32,737 nt of DNA from Actinomycetota bacterium (lineage in GTDB: Bacteria > Actinomycetota > Actinomycetes > Nanopelagicales > Nanopelagicaceae). Shown piece after piece: positions 26,451 through 32,737 of the stretch. Both the position numbers and the translations under genes were made by a program. Each line of letters starts with the position of its first letter. The stretch's first letter is position 1. The stretch covers positions 133,637-166,373 of the forward strand of contig VGAE01000001.1 of the NCBI GenBank assembly GCA_016870975.1, given 5' to 3'. The notes below the pieces were generated by a model, which saw only the letters and a list, made by a program, of their open reading frames with translations, made no database searches and was not told the origin of the DNA.

Positions 26451-28322
26451 ATGAAACCTGGCGAGTGGCGCTCTCCCCTCAGCGCAGCGATAGTTGCGAA
26501 AGCCGGAGTATCAGTCTCTTGGCCACAAATTGTTGGCGAAGATATTTGGTGGGTAGAAACCAGGCCGAGCGAAGCTGGCCGTCGCGTAATTGTTAGCCAA
26601 AAGCGCGGAGATCTAATTGACTCTCCCTTTAGCGCGAGCCATACCGTCCATGAAATGAGCGGTCGAAGTTATCTTGGAATAGCAGAGAACGACTCTTATC
26701 GAATCTATTTTTCTAACCGAACCGACCAACGAATCTACCTAAAGGTTGGAGATAGCGCGCCCGCTCCAATAACTCCCAAGACCAATCGCGCAGATCGCTT
26801 TGCAGAATTTATCAAGGTACCAAATGGAATCTGGTGCGTTCGCGAACAAGTGAATGGCTCAACTTGTAAGCGCCAATTGATTGAAGTCTTGGATGACGGA
26901 AGATTCAGGACGCTCATAGAGGGCCATCAGTTCTTTGCTCATCCGAGAATTTCGCCCGACGGCAAATATTTAAGTTGGATTTCTTGGGATCATCCATTTA
27001 TGCCATGGGATGGCACTCGTCTATTTATCGCCGATATTGAGGCTGGCAAACTCTCAAATAAGCGCGCACTTGCTGGAAGCGATACCAACCCAGTTCTTTC
27101 ACCGGAGTGGCTAGATTCCGAAACTCTAATTTATATTGATGAAGAAAGTGGTTGGTGGAATCCTTGGAAAGTAAGTACTAGCGGTGCGCGAGGACAGATC
27201 ATCAAAGAAAATTCGGAATGGGGCTTTCCCGCTTGGCAGCTCGGTTATCAAGGAGTCGCTATCCTTCCGGGGCGAAAATTTGTCGCCATACATGGAGCGG
27301 TAGATAAACGTCGTTTAGTAATCGTTGATGTTGATAGAAAGAGCTTTACTGATATTGAGAGTGACTATTCATACTTTGCAGCAACCTTTCACGCCGCTGG
27401 AAATCGAGCTGTGGTTTTCGCATCCGGTAACGACACTTTCCCAACTTTGATTGAAGTTGATACTGCGAAAGCGGTTATCGGAGAGGTGATCAGGCCTAAT
27501 CCCCTTCCGATTCCCAAGGAATATGCCGCTCCTATTTCGGAGATTGAAATCCCGACACCAAACTACGAGATCAAAGTAATAATGCATCACGCACATAATC
27601 CAGAGCAGAAAGTAGATGGGCCAACGCCACTCCTAGTTCTTATTCATGGTGGCCCAACGGGCAATAACTTCGCAGCTGCGGATATTGATTACCTATATTG
27701 GACTACACGCGGATTCACAATTGCTGATGTAAATCATGCAGGGTCAACTGGCTATGGCGCTCAGTATCGCCATTTGCTCTACCGCAATTGGGGAATTCTT
27801 GATTATCAAGATGTCCTCTCGACGGTGAAGTACTTAGTAGATACGGGAATAGCCGATCCAAAGAAAATTTTTATTAGCGGTGGCAGCGCTGGCGGCTTCA
27901 CCGTTCTTAATTCCTTAATTCATAGCAATCTCTTTGCCGCTGGAGCTGATTACTATGGCGTTGCTGAACTATCAACACTTGCGACCGATACCCATGATTT
28001 CGAGTCTCGTTATTTAGATTCCATGATTGGCCCCTTCCCTGAAAAAGCGGAACTCTATAAAGAGCGCTCACCGCTTACTCACGCTGAAAAATTAAGTACA
28101 CCTTTAATAATCTTCCAAGGAACTGAGGATCCAATAGTTCCTCCCTCGCAATCTGAGAGGCTCCGCGATATTTGTGTTAAGAAGGGAATCACACATAAGT
28201 ATTTCGCCTTTGAGGGAGAATCCCACGGCTTCGTTAAAGCCGAATCTCTCACAACCTCGCTGGAGGAAAACTTAAAATTTTTTGGAGCCGCTGGCGGCTT
28301 CAATCCAGTGACGTCAGGTTGA
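26451..28322 (+). CDS. S9-family serine peptidase (acylaminoacyl-/dipeptidyl-peptidase type)
   Basis: A 623-residue prolyl-oligopeptidase-family enzyme that removes residues from short peptides or acylated amino acids. The first ~370 residues form a beta-propeller (repeated ISPDGKYLSWISWDHP and WLDSETLIYIDEESGWWNPW-like blades), followed by an alpha/beta hydrolase with LLVLIHGGPTG (oxyanion side). The triad is Ser479 (ISGGSAGGFT), Asp560 (GTEDPIVPP) and His592 (EGESHGF), all present. No signal peptide is visible, so it acts in the cytoplasm. It is followed after 3 nt by the PLP enzyme. An acylaminoacyl-peptidase could also act on the N-succinylated products of the divergent pair, though the usual partner is an M20 hydrolase. 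Confidence 0.92.
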   Translation: MKPGEWRSPLSAAIVAKAGVSVSWPQIVGEDIWWVETRPSEAGRRVIVSQKRGDLIDSPFSASHTVHEMSGRSYLGIAENDSYRIYFSNRTDQRIYLKVGDSAPAPITPKTNRADRFAEFIKVPNGIWCVREQVNGSTCKRQLIEVLDDGRFRTLIEGHQFFAHPRISPDGKYLSWISWDHPFMPWDGTRLFIADIEAGKLSNKRALAGSDTNPVLSPEWLDSETLIYIDEESGWWNPWKVSTSGARGQIIKENSEWGFPAWQLGYQGVAILPGRKFVAIHGAVDKRRLVIVDVDRKSFTDIESDYSYFAATFHAAGNRAVVFASGNDTFPTLIEVDTAKAVIGEVIRPNPLPIPKEYAAPISEIEIPTPNYEIKVIMHHAHNPEQKVDGPTPLLVLIHGGPTGNNFAAADIDYLYWTTRGFTIADVNHAGSTGYGAQYRHLLYRNWGILDYQDVLSTVKYLVDTGIADPKKIFISGGSAGGFTVLNSLIHSNLFAAGADYYGVAELSTLATDTHDFESRYLDSMIGPFPEKAELYKERSPLTHAEKLSTPLIIFQGTEDPIVPPSQSERLRDICVKKGITHKYFAFEGESHGFVKAESLTTSLEENLKFFGAAGGFNPVTSG

Positions 28323-28325
28323 GCC

Positions 28326-29531
28326 ATGGCATTTGATGTCAACCGAATCCGTAGAGATTTTCCTTCATTAGAGTCTGGGATTGCATTCTTTGATGGCCCT
28401 GGTGGCAGTCAAGTCCCAAGAATTGTTGGCGAAGCGCTCTCAAAAGCTTTAACGCAAGCTTCTTCTAATCGCGGAACTGTGACGCTCTCTGAACAGAATG
28501 CAGATCGGTGCGTGGTTGAATATCGAAGCGCAGTTGCAGATTTATTGAACTGTGACTCAAAAGGGGTAATTTACGGACGTAGCTGGACCCAGTTAACTTA
28601 CGATTTATCTAGAAATCTTGCGAAAACCTGGAGAGCTGGCGATGAAATTATTGTCTCCAGACTGGATCATGATTCAAATATCAGACCTTGGATACAGGCA
28701 GCGAAAGCAAAAGCCACAACCGTAAAGTGGGCGGAAGTCGATTTGAAGACTGGAGAACTTCCAGTTTCTGCGGTCACAGATTTGCTATCAAAGAAAACAA
28801 AAATTGTAGCTGTTACCGGAGCTGCAAATACCCTTGGCACGAGGCCAGATGTTTACGCCATCGGCCGCGCAGTTAAAGCTAATGGATCGCTATTTCTTGT
28901 AGATGGGGTCCACCTAACGCCACACACTGTTATTGATTTTAAAGCTTTGCCTGCCGATTTCTATGGCTTCTCGTCTTACAAAGCCCTCGGCCCACATTGC
29001 GCTTCTCTCGTCGCAGATCCTGCGCTGTTAGAGGATATAAAAAATGACAAGTTAAGGCCTTCTACTATGCAAGTACCAGAACGATTCGAATTCGGAACAC
29101 TTCCCTATGAATTAATGGCTGGCGTCACCGCCGCTATTGATTACATCGCTGCGTTAGATACCGAAGCAAAAGGAAGTAGACGCGAGCGAATTGTCCAATC
29201 AATGAACTCTCTAGAGAAATACGAAACTTCACTCTTTGAATATTTAGAGGAACAACTCTCCTCGCTACCCGGAATAATCCTTTATGGGCATGCCGAAAAA
29301 AGAACTCCGACTCTCTACTTTAATTTCGCAAATATTCCCGGCAAAGCTATTTATGAATTCCTTGCCACCAAGAAGATAAATGCTCCAGCATCAAATTTCT
29401 ATGCCTATGAAGTCTCACTTGCCCTTGGATTGGGTGATGCGGGCGCGGTAAGAACTGGACTCGCCCCCTACTCCACCAGGGAAGATGTGGATCGTTTGTT
29501 TAAGGCCTTGAAAGAATTCTTGAAGAGATAA
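28326..29531 (+). CDS. Cysteine desulfurase-like class V aminotransferase
   Basis: A 401-residue fold-type I PLP enzyme. It starts MAFDVNRIRRDFPSLESGIA and has FFDGPGGSQVP, VSRLDHDSNIRPW, LFLVDGVHLTPH (Asp pairing with the pyridine N), the PLP lysine Lys219 in GFSSYKALGPH, and FEFGTLPYELMAGV. It fits the cysteine desulfurase-like subfamily (TIGR01976 type), which resembles SufS/Csd but lacks a clear active-site Cys loop, so desulfurase activity is doubtful. No suf/isc genes are nearby. It is co-transcribed with the S9 peptidase (3-nt gap) and the SDR remnant (3-nt gap), suggesting an amino-acid-related reaction. Confidence 0.88.
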   Translation: MAFDVNRIRRDFPSLESGIAFFDGPGGSQVPRIVGEALSKALTQASSNRGTVTLSEQNADRCVVEYRSAVADLLNCDSKGVIYGRSWTQLTYDLSRNLAKTWRAGDEIIVSRLDHDSNIRPWIQAAKAKATTVKWAEVDLKTGELPVSAVTDLLSKKTKIVAVTGAANTLGTRPDVYAIGRAVKANGSLFLVDGVHLTPHTVIDFKALPADFYGFSSYKALGPHCASLVADPALLEDIKNDKLRPSTMQVPERFEFGTLPYELMAGVTAAIDYIAALDTEAKGSRRERIVQSMNSLEKYETSLFEYLEEQLSSLPGIILYGHAEKRTPTLYFNFANIPGKAIYEFLATKKINAPASNFYAYEVSLALGLGDAGAVRTGLAPYSTREDVDRLFKALKEFLKR

Positions 29532-29534
29532 TTT

Positions 29535-30332
29535 ATGAACCGAACTTATGTAATAACGGGCGCCGGATCTGGAATAAGTCTTGCAACAAAGAAGAAACTT
29601 GAGCTGCTCGGGAATCGTGTTATCAGAATTGATTTGAAGAATTCTGATGTTTTCGCTGATTTAAACGAGAAACATGGACGAGAGACTGCCATAGCTAAAG
29701 CGCTTGAATTAGCTGCGGAAAATATCGACGTGGTCATTGCAAATGCTGGATCAGCTCTTCCCGTAGCTTAAACTGCATCAATTAATTTTTTGGCGCAGTT
29801 TAATTAATTTGGGGTTTTAATTTACCCCTTAGGAAAAGTAAATCTCCAAGAGTTGTTGTCACAAGTTCGATGGCAACCTTGTTGCCCTGCGACTCTTTAC
29901 TGGTTGAAAAACTTCTGGGTGGAGATGAAACATCAGCGCTAGCAAGAGCCCAAGAATTAGTTGACGCAAAAATGGGTCCGAAGGGGTGATCTATTCATCA
30001 TCAAAATTAGTTTTAAGTAGATGGATTCGAGGAGAAGCATCAAGATTGATTGGGCTGAGGCCGGAATTCCCATGAACTCCGTAGCTCCCGGAATTGTGCG
30101 CACTCCGATGGTTACCGAAATAATCGCTACACCGGAAGGTCGAGAAGGGCTAGCAAAAGTGGTGCCTATACCGCTTCATGGTTACCTAGGATTCGAGAAC
30201 ATAGCCAATTTAATTATCTGGCTAGCCAGCGAAGAGAATACCCGTGTAACTGGGCAGACTATCTATATCGATGGCGGTTCAGATGCAGTAATTTGCGGCG
30301 ATAATGTTTGGAATTTAAAGCTTAATCAATGA
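29535..30332 (+). pseudogene. Short-chain dehydrogenase/reductase gene, heavily degraded
   Basis: The start reads MNRTYVITGAGSGISLATKK (cofactor motif TGxxxGxG with the last Gly changed to Ser) and IDVVIANAGSALPVA. TAA follows at 29769-29771. Further on, in changing frames, SDR sequence continues: FGAV, TAA (29801-29803), RVVVTSSMATLLPCDSLL, LVDAKMGPKG, YSSSKLVLSRWIRGEAS (the YxxxK active site), DWAEAGIPMNSVAPGIVRTP and TGQTIYIDGGSDAV to the stop at 30332. Frame changes fit single-base losses in homopolymers: T-run 29786-29791, G-run 29983-29986 and A-run 30042-30043. About 260 residues are represented. It was third in the S9-peptidase operon. It cannot make a working enzyme. Confidence 0.93.
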
Positions 30333-31216
30333 CCGGCGTTGGCACTATTTCGAGTAACTAAGTAGGTACCGATTCCGGCTAGTACCATTCCTGATATTCC
30401 AATCTGAGTTATGCGCTCGCCAAAGATAAAGAAAGCTTGGAGCGCGGTGAGAGGCGGGACGAGGTAGTAAAGGCTTGATACCGAGCTAGTGCTATCGTTC
30501 TTAAGTAAATAAAAGAGTAGAAATATCGATCCGATGGATAGCGCGAAGACAATCCAAGCCAAAGCCAACAAGAATTGAAGATTGACCTCAATATTCCAGT
30601 CTTCAAAAAGCAACCCCGCGATTGCGAAAAGAATCGTCGCGGTAAGAAATTGAATCGCGGTACCTGGGAGAAAAGGAATTTCACTTCCACCCTTTTTTTG
30701 AAGCAGGTAGCCTGTCGTTGTACCTAGTAAGGCTAAGCAGCTCGCAAAAAGTCCAACTTTGGAAAACTCTAAGTTCCAAACACCTTGAAAAATCTTTGGT
30801 AGCAAGAGAAGTAGAACTCCGATAAATCCAAGAATTAGTCCAGCAATCTTCTTAAACCCTAGCCCTTCGCCAAAAAGTCTAAAGGCAATTACGGACACCA
30901 GAATTGGTTGAAGACTCACTACAACTGCGGTTACTCCCGCGGGGAGACCGAGTGAAATCGCATAAAAAACGCCGCCGATATAGATGACTTGAAGAAATGA
31001 CCCAACCTTGATTGATTGATATACCTGAGAACGAGTAATCCGAAGAGGCTCGTTAATGACTTTTGCGATTAAGAAAAGAATTAAAGCTGCAGAGGCATAT
31101 CGAATAGTTAAGAATGCAAAGGGCTCAGCATAAGGAAGTATGTACTTTGCGCCGACAAAGCCGGTACTCCAGAGAAGTGTAAAAATTACAGGCGCACTTT
31201 TTGCCAGCCTCGTCAC
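30326..31216 (-). CDS. EamA/DMT-superfamily transporter
   Basis: A 296-residue protein with ten predicted membrane helices arranged as two EamA repeats. It contains SAPVIFTLLWSTGFVGAKYI in TM1, then LTIRYASAALILFLI, GLPAGVTAVVVSLQPILVSV in the first repeat, and SIFLLFYLLKNDSTSSVSSLYYLVPPLTALQAFFIFGE in the second. Members carry amino acids, metabolites or drugs, mostly as exporters. Its ATG overlaps the S51 peptidase stop by 4 bp, so it is co-translated with it; export or uptake of small peptides or amino acids would fit, but the substrate is not known. The 3' end overlaps the SDR remnant by 7 bp. Confidence 0.88.
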   Translation of the reverse strand: MTRLAKSAPVIFTLLWSTGFVGAKYILPYAEPFAFLTIRYASAALILFLIAKVINEPLRITRSQVYQSIKVGSFLQVIYIGGVFYAISLGLPAGVTAVVVSLQPILVSVIAFRLFGEGLGFKKIAGLILGFIGVLLLLLPKIFQGVWNLEFSKVGLFASCLALLGTTTGYLLQKKGGSEIPFLPGTAIQFLTATILFAIAGLLFEDWNIEVNLQFLLALAWIVFALSIGSIFLLFYLLKNDSTSSVSSLYYLVPPLTALQAFFIFGERITQIGISGMVLAGIGTYLVTRNSANAGH

Positions 31217-31950
31217 TCCGAAATTCTACCTTCATCAAATATATAAACTTCTCCTTCTGAAAGCGCTTGCGGCCTCGCACCTTTAAGGATGTGTACTTTA
31301 GATTTTCCAAAGACTTTCCATTGATCTGCTCTACTCAATTTCACTAGCGCTGTTAATTCATCTATTCCCATCAAAATTCTTCCCTCGGGCACATCGACAA
31401 TTAACTTGGCAGAGCTATCTGGAATCCATTTAAAGAATTTATCGAAATGTGGAATCACTCTCACGTTTGGCACAAGCGCTAAACCTTCTACAGAGGGAGT
31501 TCTAGACAATCTGAAATGCGGAACTTCGGAGCCAAGCACCATCGCCCCGGCGCTGCAACCAGCAAGGGAGCCCCCTTCACTCCAATTAGATTCGATGGCT
31601 CGCCATGCAAGAGTGTCGCGCAAAGTGTCAGCTAAAAAGTGAGGATCCCCACCAGATAAATAAATCAGCGCTGCATTTTCCAACATCTTGGCAAATGACG
31701 GATCGTTTGCACTCTCCCTATCAAAGATTGGCAAAGTTACGGATTCGATGCCTAAACGTTCGGCTTGCAGCTTTCCTAGGTTCGACCAATACTCAAGTCG
31801 ATGCGTACTTTCTTGTCCGGCAGCGGTAGGAAGCTGGAGGTAAATTTCTTTACGTCCATTGCGTTTTCCCTCTTCGATCAATGATCTCTCTAATTCAATC
31901 ATTTGGGGTAGGTACTCACCCGAACCCACTAAAGCTATTGCGCCGGACAT
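31213..31950 (-). CDS. Peptidase S51 family protein (peptidase E / cyanophycinase-like)
   Basis: A 245-residue class I glutamine-amidotransferase-like hydrolase. It starts MSGAIALVGSGEYLPQMIEL and has PTAAGQES, LIYLSGGDPHFLADTL and the nucleophile elbow LAGCSAGAMVLG (Ser133), then NVRVIPHFDKF with the likely catalytic His. Peptidase E cleaves Asp-X dipeptides and cyanophycinase cleaves poly-Asp-Arg polymer; which applies is not visible, and there is no cyanophycin synthetase in view. The ATG at 31950 has TAGAGT (31957-31962) 6 nt upstream, consistent with a leaderless start; an earlier TTG would add two residues. It heads a two-gene unit with the EamA transporter. Confidence 0.87.
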   Translation of the reverse strand: MSGAIALVGSGEYLPQMIELERSLIEEGKRNGRKEIYLQLPTAAGQESTHRLEYWSNLGKLQAERLGIESVTLPIFDRESANDPSFAKMLENAALIYLSGGDPHFLADTLRDTLAWRAIESNWSEGGSLAGCSAGAMVLGSEVPHFRLSRTPSVEGLALVPNVRVIPHFDKFFKWIPDSSAKLIVDVPEGRILMGIDELTALVKLSRADQWKVFGKSKVHILKGARPQALSEGEVYIFDEGRISE

Positions 31951-31956
31951 GGCCAA

Positions 31957-31962
31957 ACTCTA
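31957..31962 (-). promoter_or_regulatory. -10 box of the S51-EamA operon (leaderless)
   Basis: On the minus strand TAGAGT lies 6 nt before the ATG at 31950; it sits just before the end of the preceding membrane-protein gene. Confidence 0.45.
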
Positions 31963-31971
31963 TTAGAAAGT

Positions 31972-32364
31972 CTAGGGATTATTTCTCTTATAAATTAGCA
32001 GAAAGGTTAAGGCGATGATCGAAGCCGGAATCGCATTCCACTGCTCAGCAGGTGAGCGAGAGATCAATTGTAGAATTGTGCTAATAGCAAATAACCAGCC
32101 TAAATATCGCGCAAACTTGAAATCTTGATTTGAAGCAGTTGAACTAATGAATTTTCTTAAATAGAAAATCAAGATACCCGTGCCCAACGCCATAAAAAGA
32201 TAAAGAACGCGCAGCGTTATCGGAAAACTTGAATATTGGCCCCCGGCCGCACGAGTGCGAACCCAGGAAAGATCTAAAGTCACGCTCAAAAGAATTGCGA
32301 CGTTATAAATCAAAGCCAATTGTGCCGGCCAGATTAGTTTGAATCTTTTCCCTGCTTCAGGCAT
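31972..32364 (-). CDS. Hypothetical membrane protein, four predicted helices
   Basis: A 130-residue protein I do not recognise. It has four hydrophobic segments: LALIYNVAILLSVTL (residues ~16-30), LRVLYLFMALGTGILIFYL (~52-70), YLGWLFAISTILQLI (~86-101) and IPASIIALTFLLIY (~111-125), with short basic loops and a Lys/Arg/Asn end. No conserved motif stands out. TAGATT (32371-32376) lies 6 nt before the ATG at 32364. The gene is 21 bp upstream of the S51 start on the same strand. Its length, start architecture and clean membrane topology support it as a real gene. Confidence 0.65.
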   Translation of the reverse strand: MPEAGKRFKLIWPAQLALIYNVAILLSVTLDLSWVRTRAAGGQYSSFPITLRVLYLFMALGTGILIFYLRKFISSTASNQDFKFARYLGWLFAISTILQLISRSPAEQWNAIPASIIALTFLLIYKRNNP

Positions 32365-32370
32365 CTGATA

Positions 32371-32376
32371 AATCTA
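32371..32376 (-). promoter_or_regulatory. -10 box of the four-helix membrane protein gene (leaderless)
   Basis: On the minus strand TAGATT stands 6 nt before the ATG at 32364, the same hexamer and spacing as at the S9 peptidase. Confidence 0.42.
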
Positions 32377-32420
32377 GCCGCTGCTTGAACTTATATTGAG
32401 AGCCGTTTGGAAGAGTCGCC

Positions 32421-32594
32421 CTATAAGCCGGACATAGAGTAAGACGGATCTTTTGCGCTGAAAAGAACCTCCTTGTCCAGAAATTTGCCCTTAAGTCCAG
32501 GAGTCAATAGATGGTCTGTCCTTGTACTTCTCCTCAACTTCAACCATATAAGCGCCGCTCCAACCGTACACAAGACAACGAAGAGGGTAACCAC
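32421..32594 (-). CDS. Possible small single-helix membrane protein
   Basis: From a GTG at 32594 the frame encodes about 57 residues: a strong membrane helix (VVTLFVVLCTVGAALIWLKL), then a basic stretch LRRSTRTDH and a polar tail ending SYSMSGL. The frame extends further upstream, but that part is only the shadow of the divergent Fur-family gene. There is no homology I recognise and no clear ribosome site, so it may be chance. If real it is divergent from the Fur gene. Otherwise 32377-32602 holds nothing identifiable. Confidence 0.3.
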   Translation of the reverse strand: MVTLFVVLCTVGAALIWLKLRRSTRTDHLLTPGLKGKFLDKEVLFSAKDPSYSMSGL

Positions 32595-32602
32595 CCATAA
32601 CC

Positions 32603-32608
32603 TACAAT
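32603..32608 (+). promoter_or_regulatory. -10 box of the terminal Fur-family gene (leaderless)
   Basis: TACAAT, near consensus, lies 7 nt before the ATG at 32616; no Shine-Dalgarno site. Confidence 0.45.
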
Positions 32609-32615
32609 TGTTGTT

Positions 32616-32737
32616 ATGGAGAGAATTGCGAAGCAGCCTAAAGAACGTAGAAGTTCGACGAGACGCGAAATAATCTTGGCTCTTCTTGTTGAAAGCAAGT
32701 CTTTTTTGAGTTCGCAGGAGATACATAAATTACTTAC
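32616..32737 (+). CDS. Fur-family metalloregulator, N-terminal fragment (cut by window edge)
   Basis: The last 40 codons start MERIAKQPKERRSSTRREII and continue LALLVESKSFLSSQEIHKLL. The pattern TRxxI..LL...FLSSQEIHxLL is the first part of the Fur/Zur winged helix (compare ASAQQLHQLL in the zur gene at 2646). The metal-binding half lies beyond the window, so iron, zinc, manganese or peroxide sensing cannot be decided. It is a second Fur paralogue, distinct from zur. Confidence 0.72.
   Translation, partial: MERIAKQPKERRSSTRREIILALLVESKSFLSSQEIHKLL

Noticed and set aside
30021-30332. Separate 103-residue SDR-like gene
   Set aside because: Its first residues arise from an out-of-frame start; the remainder is the C-terminal third of the degraded SDR gene.
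32595-32726. N-terminal extension of the small membrane frame
   Set aside because: It is the antisense shadow of the Fur-family N-terminus.

Overview
The window looks like a compact, mid-GC (by eye about 45-48 %) chromosome segment of an actinobacterium, most likely a streamlined freshwater lineage of the Nanopelagicales (acI) kind. That placement is inference. It rests on an actinobacterial-type LeuA with a Leu-rich leader peptide, a GlnA2-type glutamine synthetase, an Rv2466c-like thioredoxin-fold protein, an actinobacterial Zur, and very tight packing (ATGA/TAATG junctions, 3' ends of convergent genes overlapping by 4-38 bp). No rRNA, tRNA, CRISPR array, insertion sequence or phage gene was seen.

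Layout. 1-3200: 5' part of dusB and glyS (minus strand), then a divergent ZIP transporter-zur-zinc-ribbon operon with a Zur-like operator at its promoter. 3160-12175: a long minus-strand run of housekeeping genes: a broken small gene, an Rv2466c-like protein, uppS, recO, leuA with its leader, glnA2, cysE, cysK and nadE. 12240-14320: panB and an MFS exporter. 14586-14780: a 64-residue basic repeat protein resembling a stand-alone histone-H1/HupB tail, followed by a strong terminator. 14833-18007: a MarR regulator, then a CPBP protease, tgt and a DUF2231 membrane protein. 18004-23225: nhaA, an Old Yellow Enzyme, a decayed LLM-type flavin monooxygenase gene, an ABC exporter pair and a 37-residue Cys-rich protein missed by ordinary length cut-offs.

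23273-31950 holds genes that look like amino-acid and peptide salvage: a DAO-family FAD oxidoreductase, an N-succinylamino-acid racemase/OSBS-type enolase, a GNAT that fits the partner N-succinyltransferase, an S9 serine peptidase, a class V aminotransferase-like PLP enzyme, a wrecked SDR gene, an EamA transporter and an S51 peptidase. The racemase plus GNAT pair suggests D- to L-amino-acid conversion through N-succinyl intermediates. The window ends in a second Fur-family gene (partial).

Two cross-cutting themes stand out. First, many first-in-operon genes carry a TAnnnT -10 box exactly 6-7 nt before the start codon, which implies leaderless mRNAs; genes inside operons use Shine-Dalgarno sites or coupling. 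Second, three genes are broken. The two long pseudogenes carry both nonsense codons and single-base contractions of homopolymer runs. One of them keeps a perfect 18-bp palindrome at its promoter that matches the operator-like palindrome in front of the marR gene.
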